Part shown: positions 1 through 7,957 of the stretch, in pieces
How the letters are laid out: every line of letters begins with the position of its first letter
Position numbering within the stretch: position 1 is the stretch's first letter
Notes under the pieces: generated by a model
Database searches by the model: none
What the model saw: only the letters and a program-made list of their open reading frames with translations
Told to the model about the DNA's origin: nothing
Source of the DNA: JADJPO01 sp046330955
Lineage (GTDB): Bacteria > Actinomycetota > Actinomycetes > Actinomycetales > Kineosporiaceae
Direction: 5' to 3'
DNA: 64,000 bases
NCBI GenBank assembly: GCA_046330955.1
Contig: JAXLRT010000001.1
Span: 62,001-126,000 of the forward strand
Translations under genes and position numbers: made by a program

Positions 1-566
1 GTCTCGGCACCGCCGTCCAGCACCAGGCTCGCGGTGCCGACGCCACCCTTCACACCCCCTGCCACAGCACCGGTTCCGGCCCCGACCCCACCCTGGGCGC
101 ACGCCGGGCTCGCCGCATCGGGGGCACTGGCCAGGGCTGCGTCCAGGGCCTGCGCGCCGAGCGCGGCGTCCGGCCGGGCGGCGAAGTCGCCGCCTCGGCC
201 CAGATCGAAGATCACGGCGGCCGGCACGATCGGCACCACCTCACCGGGCGCGCCCACGGGGTAGCCGATGCTGCGCGCTGCGAGACCCGCCATCACGCCG
301 TCCGCCGCGGCCAGCCCGAACGCGCTGCCGCCGGTGAGCACCACGGCGTGCACCCGCTCGACCAGGTTGCGCGGGTCGAGCAGATCGGTCTCACGGGTGC
401 CCGGCCCTCCCCCGCGCACGTCCACCCCGGCCACGGCTCCCTCGGGCGGGGCGAGCACGACCGTGGTGCCGGTCAGCCAGCCGTCGCCCCGCCGGTCGGC
501 GTGCCCGACCCTGATGCCGGCGACGTCGGTGAGGGCGTTGTGCCGGCCGGGACGCACGGCACTCAT
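1..566 (-). CDS. P1 family (DmpA/S58) peptidase, C-terminal part outside the window
   Basis: N-terminal 188 residues of a P1-family aminopeptidase-like protein. The reverse strand reads open from ATG at 566 to the window edge. Family hallmarks are NALTDVAGIRVGH near the start, a GTTVVL segment, DVRGGGPGTRETDLL, and VVLTGGSAFGLAAADGV around residues 75-91. In this Ntn-hydrolase-like family the precursor cleaves itself before a catalytic Ser further downstream, which lies beyond the edge, so activity cannot be judged. The start overlaps the stop of the upstream Nudix gene by 4 bp (ATGA), so the two genes are probably co-translated. Substrate unknown. Confidence 0.85.
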   Translation of the reverse strand, partial: MSAVRPGRHNALTDVAGIRVGHADRRGDGWLTGTTVVLAPPEGAVAGVDVRGGGPGTRETDLLDPRNLVERVHAVVLTGGSAFGLAAADGVMAGLAARSIGYPVGAPGEVVPIVPAAVIFDLGRGGDFAARPDAALGAQALDAALASAPDAASPACAQGGVGAGTGAVAGGVKGGVGTASLVLDGGAE

Positions 567-1012
567 GTCGCGCCCCGCTGCCCCGCCGCCTCGATCAGTC
601 GGGCCACGATGGGCAGGTTCGAGGGCAACCAGTCGATGCCTGCCCCGGCGCCGGTCCAGCCACCCGGCTCGAGCCAGGCGATGGCGTCGTGGTCCTCGAT
701 CGCGGCCGGCTCACCGGTGGCGACCTGTGCCCACCACACCCGCATCCGGTAGCCGGGCCGGATGGCCCAACCCGGCTCGGCGGCGTCCGGGTCCGTCACC
801 TCCTCGCCCAGGCTGACCGTGACCCCGAGCTCCTCGGTGAGTTCGCGGTGCAGGGCGGCGACGTGGTCCTCGCCGGGTTCGACCCCACCGCCGGGCAGCT
901 CCCACAGACCGGCGGCCCACGCAGGTTCGGTGCGCCGGGCCGCGAGCAGGCGGCTCGGGGCGCCCAGCTCGTCGACCACGGCCGCGGCGACCACCCACCG
1001 GATGTGTTCCAT
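563..1012 (-). CDS. Nudix (MutT-like) hydrolase
   Basis: 149-residue Nudix hydrolase, cleaving a nucleoside diphosphate linked to another moiety. The Nudix box is complete: GGGVEPGE followed by seven residues and then RELTEELGV. ATG at 1012 is chosen because MEHIRWVVAAAVVD is a typical Nudix N-terminus; the frame stays open further upstream but there it runs antisense through the divergent gene. Its stop overlaps the P1 peptidase start by 4 bp. Only 25 bp separate it from the divergent gene at 1038, so the two promoters must overlap or share sequence. The substrate (8-oxo-dGTP or another) cannot be read from the sequence. Confidence 0.9.
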   Translation of the reverse strand: MEHIRWVVAAAVVDELGAPSRLLAARRTEPAWAAGLWELPGGGVEPGEDHVAALHRELTEELGVTVSLGEEVTDPDAAEPGWAIRPGYRMRVWWAQVATGEPAAIEDHDAIAWLEPGGWTGAGAGIDWLPSNLPIVARLIEAAGQRGAT

Positions 1013-1037
1013 CGGCTCAGCCTGGCAGAGTTCGGGT

Positions 1038-1715
1038 ATGTCCTCTGCTGCTCCGCGCCGGCTCGACGACGCCGAGATCACCCGACAGCTGCTCGACCTG
1101 CCGGGGGTGGTGCGCGGGGTCGCCGGCTCCCTGACCCTCGCCGTCCGGGCACCCTCCTTCGAGGAGGCGGTGCAACTGGTGCGCCTGGTCGCCAAGGACG
1201 CCGAGCTGATGAACCACCACCCCGACATCGACCTACGCTGGTGCACGGTCACGTTCACCCTCTCGACCCACTCGGCGGGTGGGGTGACCCAGCTCGACAT
1301 CGAACTCGCCCACCAGATCCTGCAATCCGCCAGGGCGGTGGGCGCCGTGACGTTGCCCGCGCCGCACCGGGTCGAGGTGGCGCTGGACGTCGCCGACGTG
1401 GCCGCCGTCCGCCCGTTCTGGAAGGCGGCTCTCGGCTACGTCGAGCGCCGGGTGGACGACGAGATCGAACTCGTCGCCGGTGACGGGCAGGGACCCTCGC
1501 TGTGGTTCCAGACCACGGCCGCCGACGACCCGCGCCTGCGCGTCCGGTCGCGGTTCCACCTCGACATCCACGTGCCTGCCGATGCCGTGTCGGCGCGGCT
1601 GCAGGCCTGCCTGGACGCCGGCGGCCGGCTGGTCAGTGACGCCCACGCCCCGTCGTGGTGGGTGCTGGCCGACCCCGAGGGCAACGAGGCCTGTCTGTGC
1701 ACGTGGCCGGCCTGA
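1038..1715 (+). CDS. pterin-4a-carbinolamine dehydratase fused to a VOC/glyoxalase domain
   Basis: 225-residue two-domain protein. Residues ~8-105 are a 4a-hydroxytetrahydrobiopterin dehydratase (PhhB/PCD) domain with the signature NHHPDID at ~59-65 and STHSAGGVTQLD following. Residues ~110-225 are a VOC domain of the glyoxalase/bleomycin-resistance fold ending in WVLADPEGNEACLC. PCD recycles oxidised pterin cofactor or dimerises transcription factors; the VOC half may bind a metal or small ligand. ATG at 1038 starts right before the PCD domain; an in-frame ATG at 1002 overlaps the divergent Nudix gene and is less likely. No aromatic amino acid hydroxylase is in the window. Confidence 0.88.
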   Translation: MSSAAPRRLDDAEITRQLLDLPGVVRGVAGSLTLAVRAPSFEEAVQLVRLVAKDAELMNHHPDIDLRWCTVTFTLSTHSAGGVTQLDIELAHQILQSARAVGAVTLPAPHRVEVALDVADVAAVRPFWKAALGYVERRVDDEIELVAGDGQGPSLWFQTTAADDPRLRVRSRFHLDIHVPADAVSARLQACLDAGGRLVSDAHAPSWWVLADPEGNEACLCTWPA

Positions 1716-1770
1716 CCGGCGATACCGATCTCATCGCGTCACACCGCCAACGGGCGGCTACGGTGATCCG

Positions 1771-2511
1771 GTGTCGAGCAACCAGGCCACCGGCAAGCCC
1801 GCCCCCGACGAGTCCCATGTCGAGGAGGCGCACTCCGGGGACATCTCCGGCCAGCTGAACTGGTTGCGCGCAGGGGTTTTGGGCGCCAACGACGGCATCG
1901 TGTCGGTGGCCGGTCTGGTCGTCGGCGTGGCCGGGGCGACCACCGAGCGGACGGCGATCCTGACCGCCGGGGTCGCCGGACTGGTGGCCGGGGCGTTGTC
2001 GATGGCCGGCGGCGAGTACGTCTCGGTGAGCACCCAGCGCGACACCGAACGCGCCCTGCTCGACCTGGAACGCTGGGAGCTGGCCAACCTGCCCGAGCAC
2101 GAGCTCGAGGAGCTCACCGCGATCTACCAGGGCAAGGGACTCGACCCCGAACTCGCGCGCCGGGTGGCCGAGCAGCTCACCGCCCACGATGCCCTCGGCG
2201 CCCATGCCGAGGCCGAACTGAAGCTCGACCCGCACGAGCTGACCAGCCCGTGGCAAGCGGCCTGGGCCTCGTTCGTCGCGTTCTCGGTCGGCGCGCTGCT
2301 GCCGTTGCTGGCGATCCTGCTGCCGCCGCAGCCCTGGCGAGTGGGGGTCTGCTTCGTCGCCGTGATCGTGGCCCTGGCCGCCACCGGTTGGCTCAGCGCC
2401 TCGATCGGCAAGGCGCCGATCCGGCCCGCGTTGGTGCGCAACATCTCCGTGGGCGCGCTCGGCATGGCCGTCACCTTCGGCGTCGGGGCCCTGGTCGGCA
2501 CCCAGATCTGA
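1771..2511 (+). CDS. VIT/CCC1 family Fe2+/Mn2+ transporter
   Basis: 246-residue membrane protein of the vacuolar iron transporter (VIT1/CCC1) family, expected to move Fe2+ or Mn2+ across the cytoplasmic membrane. It shows the N-terminal LRAGVLGANDGIVSVAGLVV helix, the glycine-rich AGALSMAGGEYVSVSTQRD segment containing the family's conserved acidic/Met stretch, a cytoplasmic acidic helical region (residues ~95-150), and three further membrane helices at the C-terminus. GTG at 1771 is chosen as it gives a short hydrophilic N-terminus. Downstream methyltransferase starts 33 bp later on the same strand. Confidence 0.92.
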   Translation: MSSNQATGKPAPDESHVEEAHSGDISGQLNWLRAGVLGANDGIVSVAGLVVGVAGATTERTAILTAGVAGLVAGALSMAGGEYVSVSTQRDTERALLDLERWELANLPEHELEELTAIYQGKGLDPELARRVAEQLTAHDALGAHAEAELKLDPHELTSPWQAAWASFVAFSVGALLPLLAILLPPQPWRVGVCFVAVIVALAATGWLSASIGKAPIRPALVRNISVGALGMAVTFGVGALVGTQI

Positions 2512-2544
2512 GCGGGACGCCGAGGTCGTGCGAGGATCGGCTGC

Positions 2545-3204
2545 GTGCTGATCACCTCGCGCGGCCTCGCCGAGTACCGCGCGATGTTCTCGCTCACCGA
2601 GGCCGAACTGGCCGGGCGGGTGCTCGATTGCTGCGCGGGTGCGGCGTCCCTGGTGGCCGAGGCCAACGCACGCGGCGGACGAGCGGTGGCCGCCGACCCG
2701 GTGTTCGCGCTCGGTCTCGACGGGGTCGCGGACGCCGTCCGGCAGAGTTCGGCCGGCGGGCAGCAGCTCGTCGACGACCACGAGGACCAGTTCGTGTGGC
2801 ACTGGTACGGCGACCGTGCGCGCCGCGACCGGCTGCGCGCCGAGGCGGCCGAGATCTTCCTGGACGACGCCCGCCGGCACCCGAGGCGCTACGTCGCTGC
2901 GGAGCTGCCCCGACTGCCGTTCGCCGACAGCAGTGTCGACCTGGCGTTGTGCTCGCACCTGCTGTTCACCTGGGCGCGGCGGTTCGACCGGGCGTGGCAC
3001 CGGACGGCGCTGGTCGAGTTGGCCCGGGTGGCGGGCCAGGTGCGGGTGTTCCCGCTGGTCCGCGCCGGTGACGGCTCACCCACGCCGTTCCTCGACGAGC
3101 TGCTGGACGACCTGCGCGGCGCCGGGTTGACCCCGCGCGTGCAGCGGGTCGAGTACGAGTTCCAGCGGGGCGGCAACCAGATGTTGATCGTCGACCGCGA
3201 CTGA
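2545..3204 (+). CDS. class I SAM-dependent methyltransferase-like protein
   Basis: 219 residues with GTG start. RVLDCCAGAASLVAEA (residues ~24-39) fits motif I of class I SAM methyltransferases, AVAADP fits motif II, and LPFADSSVDLALCSHLLFTW is the usual post-II/motif IV region; RVFPLVRAG followed by LLDDLRGAGL resembles the C-terminal strands. The CCAG in motif I is less canonical than GxGxG. Substrate cannot be inferred. It lies 33 bp after the VIT transporter gene and just before the disrupted pyrophosphohydrolase, all on the same strand. Confidence 0.75.
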   Translation: MLITSRGLAEYRAMFSLTEAELAGRVLDCCAGAASLVAEANARGGRAVAADPVFALGLDGVADAVRQSSAGGQQLVDDHEDQFVWHWYGDRARRDRLRAEAAEIFLDDARRHPRRYVAAELPRLPFADSSVDLALCSHLLFTWARRFDRAWHRTALVELARVAGQVRVFPLVRAGDGSPTPFLDELLDDLRGAGLTPRVQRVEYEFQRGGNQMLIVDRD

Positions 3205-3213
3205 GCGGACAGG

Positions 3214-3557
3214 ATGGAGGCCATGGAACTCGCCGAGCTCACCGCCACGGTCGAACGGGTCTCCGAGGGCTACGCCGATCGCTTCGGAATCGATCGCACG
3301 CCCGATTGGTTCCTGATGAAACTCCAGGAGGAATTGGGTGAACTGACCCAAGTCCCCTACAGCGCCAAGGCCAGGCGCGAACAAGAGGCCTGACCCCCGA
3401 CCAACTGGACGAGGCGTTCGGCGGCGAGGTGGCCGACGTCCTGGGCCAGTTGCTGCTGCTGGCCCACCACCACGGCGTCGACCTCGAGCGCGAGATGCGC
3501 CGCAAGTGGTTTCGCTGGCTACCGAGCGATCGGGTGGGGCCACAGCCGGTCGAGTGA
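3214..3557 (+). pseudogene. MazG-like nucleotide pyrophosphohydrolase, frameshifted
   Basis: Two reading frames together give one MazG-like protein of about 110 residues. The first, from ATG 3214 or 3223, reads TVERVSEGYADRFGIDR then LMKLQEELGELTQ, and terminates at TGA 3391-3393. The second frame carries GQARTRGLTPDQLDEAF, GGEVADVLGQLLLLAHHHG and LEREMRRKWF and ends at TGA 3557. EELGE in one frame and EVADVL in the other are the two halves of the family's acidic metal site. The join lies at about 3350-3358, beside a run of four C. A one-base indel there, or a sequencing error, explains it. Such enzymes hydrolyse (d)NTPs to monophosphates. Confidence 0.75.
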
Positions 3558-3615
3558 TTACCGGCATCTGGACCACGCCACCGCCGCGGCCTGATTACTC
3601 TCGCTCATCAGAACG

Positions 3616-3627
3616 CCCCGTTCGGGG
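3616..3627. terminator. short GC hairpin after the frameshifted gene
   Basis: A perfect palindromic stem CCCCG-TT-CGGGG lies 58 bp after the end of the disrupted gene and 42 bp before the roadblock gene start. There is no U tract, so termination is only a guess. Confidence 0.25.
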
Positions 3628-3669
3628 AATCCCCTGACCGCCCGATGGGCATCCACGAGGAGATCAGTC

Positions 3670-4038
3670 ATGTCCACCCGGAACGAACGGATCCAGACGA
3701 TCCTGCGCGACCTCGTGGGAAGCACGCCCGACATCGAGGGCGCCGCCCTGGTGACCACCGACGGCCTGCCGCTGGCTGCTGCTCTCCCCCAGGGCACGGA
3801 CGAGGACCGGGTCTCCGCGATGGCGGCCGCTGCCCTGTCGATGGGCTCGCGCATGGCCGCGGAGCTCAAGCGCGGCACGCTGGAGCAGGTCTACGTCAAG
3901 GGGAACGCCGGCTACGTCGTCATGATGCAGGCCGGTGAGGAGACCGTGCTCGAGACCATCTCCTCCAGCGATGCCCGCCTCGGCCTGCTGCTCTACGAGA
4001 TGAAGGTGGCGGCCAAGGAACTCGCGAACCTGGTCTGA
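3670..4038 (+). CDS. roadblock/LC7 (MglB-like) domain protein
   Basis: 122-residue single-domain roadblock/LC7 protein. Diagnostic segments are DLVGSTPDIEGAALVTTDGL near the N-terminus, a central AAAALSMGSRMAAELKRGTL helix, YVVMMQAGEETVLETI, and a final LLLYEMKVAAKELANL helix. Roadblock proteins such as MglB and actinomycete CvnB dimerise and regulate small GTPases. It is first in a same-strand run (roadblock, PAS protein, PhnD-like protein, GTPase), with 14 bp to the next gene. The GTPase encoded at 5427 is a candidate partner by position; no interaction is shown by the sequence. Confidence 0.9.
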   Translation: MSTRNERIQTILRDLVGSTPDIEGAALVTTDGLPLAAALPQGTDEDRVSAMAAAALSMGSRMAAELKRGTLEQVYVKGNAGYVVMMQAGEETVLETISSSDARLGLLLYEMKVAAKELANLV

Positions 4039-4052
4039 CCGAGGCCGGCACC

Positions 4053-4574
4053 GTGAACGCCATGCGCGACATGCAACCCGGCGACGTCCCGGGGCCGGGT
4101 ACGCCCCACGCCGTGCAGTACTTCGACGGGTCCGCTCGGGTCGTGATCACGACCGAGAACGAAACCCTTTTCCCCACAGGCGAACTCATCGTCTCGCAGA
4201 CCGATCTCGACGGGGTCATCACGATGTGCAACGAGGCCTTCGTGCGCATGTCGGGCTACAGCCGGGAGGAGCTGCTGGGCGCGCCGCACTCCATCCTGCG
4301 TCACCCCGACATGCCCCGGGCGGCGTTCGCCGACCTCTGGAACACCATCTCGGACGGCAAACGCTGGAGCGGGTACGTGAAGAACCTGCGCCGCGACGGC
4401 GGCTTCTACTGGGTGTATGCCACCGTCATCCCCAAGATCCGCGGCGGTGAGATCGTGGGCCACACCTCGGTACGCCGCCAGCCCTCGCGCGCCAAGGTGA
4501 CCGCGGCCGAGCAGCTCTACGTCACGATGCGCCGCGACGAGGCCGCCCCCGCGGCCGCGGAGGTCACGTCGTGA
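4053..4574 (+). CDS. Aer-type PAS domain protein
   Basis: 173 residues, one PAS domain at ~43-140 with FVRMSGYSREELLGAPHS and ILRHPDMPRAAFADLW, the Aer subgroup pattern that in known members binds FAD and senses redox or energy state. There is no transmembrane segment and no output domain. GTG at 4053. The stop overlaps the start of the next gene (GTGA, 4571-4574), so it is probably translated together with the PhnD-like protein. It is clearly paralogous to the PAS protein at 46236, including the stretch after the PAS domain (EQLYVTMR versus EPLYARMR), which there is paired with a methyl-accepting domain. Confidence 0.88.
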   Translation: MNAMRDMQPGDVPGPGTPHAVQYFDGSARVVITTENETLFPTGELIVSQTDLDGVITMCNEAFVRMSGYSREELLGAPHSILRHPDMPRAAFADLWNTISDGKRWSGYVKNLRRDGGFYWVYATVIPKIRGGEIVGHTSVRRQPSRAKVTAAEQLYVTMRRDEAAPAAAEVTS

Positions 4575-5323
4575 CCCACGGATTCGCGATCAGCCCGGAC
4601 GTCCACGTCCGCGACATCACCGACTGGTTCGTGCTGAACACCCGGTTGCAGCGACTGACGGGTGAGCCGTTCCGGGCGACGGTCTACGACGATTTCGGTG
4701 ACCTGCACCGGGCCTACGCCGACGGCCGGGTCGACCTGGTCTACGCCAACGCCGCCGATACCGCGCTGCTGGTTCGCGACCACGGCTTCGTGCCGGTCGC
4801 CGCCCCGCAGGAGGTCGCGGACGAGGCCGTCGTGGTGGTCGCCGAGGACGGGCCGTTGAAGACCCTGGACGATCTCGGCGCGCACCTGACGGTCGCGGCG
4901 ACCGATGCCCCGGACGTCGAGCGGATCTGCCGCATCCTGCTGGAGCCCGCCGACCTCACCGCGGCCGACCTCGACCTGGTGATGCAGCGCAACTACGTGC
5001 TGGTGGCCAAGGCGGTCATGTCGGGTACGGCCGAGGTGGGATTCTTCCTCCGGGCCGCCTACGACCAGCTGTCCCAGGTCATCCGCGCCCGGCTGCGCCC
5101 GCTGATCTCCAGCAAGATCTATGTGGTCAGCCACTGTCTGCTGGCCGCCCCGACGATCGCCGACCAGGTCGACACCGTGCTCGCCGGACTGCAGGCGCTC
5201 GCCGCCGACCCGGCGAACGCGGCGCTGCTGGCGGCGCTCGCTGCCCCCGCCGGATGGAAGCCGATGACCCGCGAGGACACCGAGTTCATGATCGATCTGA
5301 TGGACGCCCTGGCCCAGCAGTAG
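4571..5323 (+). CDS. cytoplasmic PhnD-like solute-binding domain protein
   Basis: 250 residues with the fold signature of PhnD-type phosphate/phosphonate ABC binding proteins: GDLHRAYADGRVDLVYANA, LVVAEDG-like strands, LTVAATDAPDVERICRILLE, then VSGTAEVGFF-like GTAEVGFFLRAAYDQ. It has no signal peptide or lipobox, and no ABC permease or ATPase gene adjoins it, so transport is unlikely. A cytoplasmic ligand sensor is the better inference. GTG at 4571 overlaps the PAS gene stop by 4 bp, tying it to that gene. Ligand unknown. Confidence 0.75.
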   Translation: MTHGFAISPDVHVRDITDWFVLNTRLQRLTGEPFRATVYDDFGDLHRAYADGRVDLVYANAADTALLVRDHGFVPVAAPQEVADEAVVVVAEDGPLKTLDDLGAHLTVAATDAPDVERICRILLEPADLTAADLDLVMQRNYVLVAKAVMSGTAEVGFFLRAAYDQLSQVIRARLRPLISSKIYVVSHCLLAAPTIADQVDTVLAGLQALAADPANAALLAALAAPAGWKPMTREDTEFMIDLMDALAQQ

Positions 5324-5426
5324 CCCCACGAACACGACGCCGCACGCCGGTCTGGGTTAGGTTCGAGCTGCGACGTCCCCGGTGGCTGACCATCCACTGC
5401 GCGATCCCGGGGCGTGAGGGAGAGCC

Positions 5427-6233
5427 ATGAAGTCGCCGTCCGGGCGAGGTGCCCACCTGGGTCGGCTGGTCGCGACCTCGGGACGCGAGGGGGGCGCCGC
5501 GATCGCCACCGCGGTCGGGGCGCTGGCCACCGGCGGCCAGCGCGCCCGCCACCTGCTGCGCACCCGCTACCCCACGGTGGCGGTCACCGGCATGACGGGC
5601 GTCGGCAAGACCGCCCTGGCCGATCGGATCAGCCGCAAGGCGGCCGAGAACGGGCAGGCGGACGTCGGCTCCGCCGTCCTCGAGAAACGCACCCGCACCA
5701 CCGGGTCGCTGCGCGGGTTCCGGTTCCGGGTGGTGCCCGGCGAGAACGCCGCCACCCGCCTGGGCGCGCTCGACCAGGTCTTCCACGACGAGGCGGTGGA
5801 CGGCGTCCTGCACGTCGTGGCCAACGGCTACGCCACCGGACGCCGCGCGGCCGGTATCAGCGGGTCGGCGCCGGTCGATCGCGAGCTACAGCTGGCCCGC
5901 GAGCTGGACGACTGGACCATCACCGCCCACCGCATCGCCTCGATGGCGGTGCGCCGCGACAAGCCGACCTGGTTGGTGATCGCGGTGACCAAGGTCGACC
6001 TGTACCCGGACGAGATCGAGTCGGTGGTGCGCTCCTACTCTCCCGGTGCCGGCACGCCGTTCGCGATCAAGCTGGACGAGCTGCGCGCGCTGGCCGGGGC
6101 GGCGAAGCTGTCGGTCGACGTCCTGCCGGTGTGCGCCGAGGGCGGCAAGAACTCGGCCGTGTCGGCGAAGCAGCGCGACGCCTACGTCGCCGCCCTGGAG
6201 TTGCGTATGGCTCAGCTCTGCGGTCATCGCTGA
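5427..6233 (+). CDS. P-loop GTPase, candidate partner of the roadblock protein
   Basis: 268 residues. Walker A is GMTGVGKT at residues 55-62; VIAVTKVDLY at ~184-193 supplies the guanine-specificity TKVD (canonical NKxD). Between them, GVLHVVANGYATG resembles a switch/walker B region of a GTPase of the dynamin/Era-like superclass, though I cannot assign a named family. The N-terminal 50 residues are basic and alanine rich without a clear membrane segment. It follows the PhnD-like gene by 103 bp on the same strand. Proximity to a roadblock protein recalls MglA/MglB and actinomycete conservons, but the fold class may differ from Ras/MglA. Confidence 0.75.
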   Translation: MKSPSGRGAHLGRLVATSGREGGAAIATAVGALATGGQRARHLLRTRYPTVAVTGMTGVGKTALADRISRKAAENGQADVGSAVLEKRTRTTGSLRGFRFRVVPGENAATRLGALDQVFHDEAVDGVLHVVANGYATGRRAAGISGSAPVDRELQLARELDDWTITAHRIASMAVRRDKPTWLVIAVTKVDLYPDEIESVVRSYSPGAGTPFAIKLDELRALAGAAKLSVDVLPVCAEGGKNSAVSAKQRDAYVAALELRMAQLCGHR

Positions 6234-6306
6234 CCTGACGAACATCACGCCCCCGAGCTGCGCGCAGGGTGTCCCGCCGAGCGGATTCAGCAGGGAGGAT
6301 GGTCTC

Positions 6307-6801
6307 GTGACGAGCGAGCGCGAGATCCTGACCTACGAGGCCTTCGGCACCGCCTGCCGTGAACTGGCCCAGGCCGTGGCAGACGACGGCTACGAGCCGG
6401 ACCTGATCCTGTCCATCGCCCGCGGCGGGCTCGGGCTGGGCATGGGCCTGGGGTACGCCCTGTCGGTGAAGAACCTCTCGGTGATCAACGTCGAGTTCTA
6501 CACCGGCGTCGACGAGCGCCTCGAGGTGCCGATCATGCTGCCGCCGACCCCCGCAGCCGTGGACCTGTCCGGTTTGAAGGTGCTGATCGCGGACGACGTC
6601 GCCGACACCGGCCGCACCCTCGAGCTGGTGCACGACTTCTGCCGCGAGCACGTGGCCGACTCGCGGATCGCGGTGATCTACGAGAAGCCGGCGTCGTCGG
6701 TCAAGCCCGACTACTCCTGGAAGCGCACCGATGCGTGGATCGAGTTCCCGTGGTCCACGCTGCCTCCCGTGGTGACCCGAGACGGGGCTGTGCCTCACTG
6801 A
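6307..6801 (+). CDS. phosphoribosyltransferase (xanthine/guanine type-like)
   Basis: 164-residue type I phosphoribosyltransferase. The PRPP-binding loop is VLIADDVADTGRT at residues 92-104, and the PPi loop region is SIARGGLGLG at ~36-45. The length and the SIARGG motif resemble Gpt/xanthine phosphoribosyltransferases, which make XMP or GMP from base and PRPP in purine salvage; base specificity is not certain. GTG at 6307 follows the sequence GGGAGGAT upstream. It lies 73 bp after the GTPase gene and may be co-transcribed with it. Confidence 0.88.
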   Translation: MTSEREILTYEAFGTACRELAQAVADDGYEPDLILSIARGGLGLGMGLGYALSVKNLSVINVEFYTGVDERLEVPIMLPPTPAAVDLSGLKVLIADDVADTGRTLELVHDFCREHVADSRIAVIYEKPASSVKPDYSWKRTDAWIEFPWSTLPPVVTRDGAVPH

Positions 6802-6827
6802 ACAGGCCCCCACACTGTGGGGCTGCC

Positions 6828-7049
6828 TCACACTGCGGGAAGTTCGATCCATTGCGCGCCGCCCGCGGCGTCCAGTGCATTGGCGATCAACCGGGCGATC
6901 CGGTTGCGTCGCTTGGACGCGCCGGGACTCACGACGACCATCCCGTCCACGATCTCGATGCCGGCGCGCTGATCTTCGGTCCAGGTCTGATACTGCTCCG
7001 CGGAGACCGGCTGATGCATCCACGCCGCCGTGACCATGCCCGCTGTCAT
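6828..7049 (-). pseudogene. Uma2-family (DUF820) nuclease, N-terminal fragment
   Basis: 73 codons from ATG 7049, which has a good AGGAGG ribosome site 6 bases upstream. PVSAEQYQTWTEDQ, GIEIVDGMVVVSPGASKR and RIARLIANALDAAGG are the conserved N-terminal third of Uma2-family PD-(D/E)XK proteins, which are normally about 180-200 residues. The protein stops after WIELPAV, before the catalytic Asp and ExK motifs, so it cannot be an active nuclease. The remainder is not seen downstream. Probably a decayed copy. Confidence 0.7.
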
Positions 7050-7219
7050 GACGCACCTCCTGACCACGATCGCGGGCCGAGGTTCTCATCGTGCCGGGCA
7101 GGGTTGGCTGGGGCCTCGGCTCGGCCAGCCACTCCCCTTTCAGCGCGACCCCACGGGTGCCGATGGCGACGGCCGCTGATCGGCTCATTGGGTGGAGGGT
7201 TTGGCACCGTCTGCGTGTA

Positions 7220-7957
7220 TCAACTCGACACCTTGTGCGCGAGAACCGTGCGGCGGACATCGCGCCACGCGATCAGAGCCGTCCGCACGCGCGGTGAGCA
7301 GAGGTCGGCGCCCGATCGCCGGGCGCGCAACTGCCCGATGAGCCAATCGGGGGCGGACACCTGCTCGACCGCGGCCGACTTGGTGAGCAGCTCGCCCGTG
7401 GCCAAGGTGTGCCGCGCCCGGGCCATCGAGGTGAGCCCCAGATCGGCCAGGGCCGGGTCCAGCCACATCCACGGACGCCGCGCGGCCCACGCCCAGTAGC
7501 CGGCCAGCTCGTCCCGGACCGCGCCGCGCGCATCGTCCTCGGACATCTCCGGGAACACCTGCTGCGGCGGCCGACCGAACATCGAGTACCCGAACCAGGC
7601 CAGTTCGGCTCGGGTGAGCAGCGAGAGCGGACGGCTGAGCAGCTCACCGTGCGTCCAGGTCGGGTGAGGCGCGCCGATCGCCGCCAGGCGGGAGGCCTCC
7701 ACGTAGGCGCAGCCGAGGTCCACCTGCCTCCCGGCTCCGGCATCGAGTTCCCGGTGCAGGGTGGTCAGCGCCTGCAGCCGATCGGTGTCCATGGCGCCCT
7801 CGACCAACGCCACCAGGTCGAGGTCGCTGACCCCCGCCCGATAGTCACCGGTCGCCGCCGACCCGGCCACGAACAGCTCGCTCACCCAACCCAGCTCGCG
7901 CAGCCGGGAGGCGAACCCGGGCAGCACCGGAATCGGGTGGCGCGATCGCACTGTCAC
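7220..7957 (-). CDS. nucleotidyltransferase-domain protein (aminoglycoside adenylyltransferase-like)
   Basis: 245 residues. The Pol-beta-type nucleotidyltransferase motif is present as GSAATGDYRAGVSDLDLVAL at residues 32-51 (GS and DxD), followed by a helical C-terminal region with WTHGELLSRP and GYWAWAARRP, the layout of ANT(3'')/ANT(9)-like or DUF4111 proteins. Those enzymes transfer AMP to a hydroxyl of an aminoglycoside; this member's acceptor is unknown and a resistance role should not be assumed. GTG at 7957 overlaps the stop of a 35-codon upstream frame by 4 bp (GTGA). Confidence 0.8.
   Translation of the reverse strand: MTVRSRHPIPVLPGFASRLRELGWVSELFVAGSAATGDYRAGVSDLDLVALVEGAMDTDRLQALTTLHRELDAGAGRQVDLGCAYVEASRLAAIGAPHPTWTHGELLSRPLSLLTRAELAWFGYSMFGRPPQQVFPEMSEDDARGAVRDELAGYWAWAARRPWMWLDPALADLGLTSMARARHTLATGELLTKSAAVEQVSAPDWLIGQLRARRSGADLCSPRVRTALIAWRDVRRTVLAHKVSS

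Noticed and set aside
1633..3000. Long minus-strand open frame over the VIT and methyltransferase genes
   Set aside because: It is antisense to two recognised genes, its protein is Arg/Gly/Pro-rich without family features, and such frames are common at this GC.
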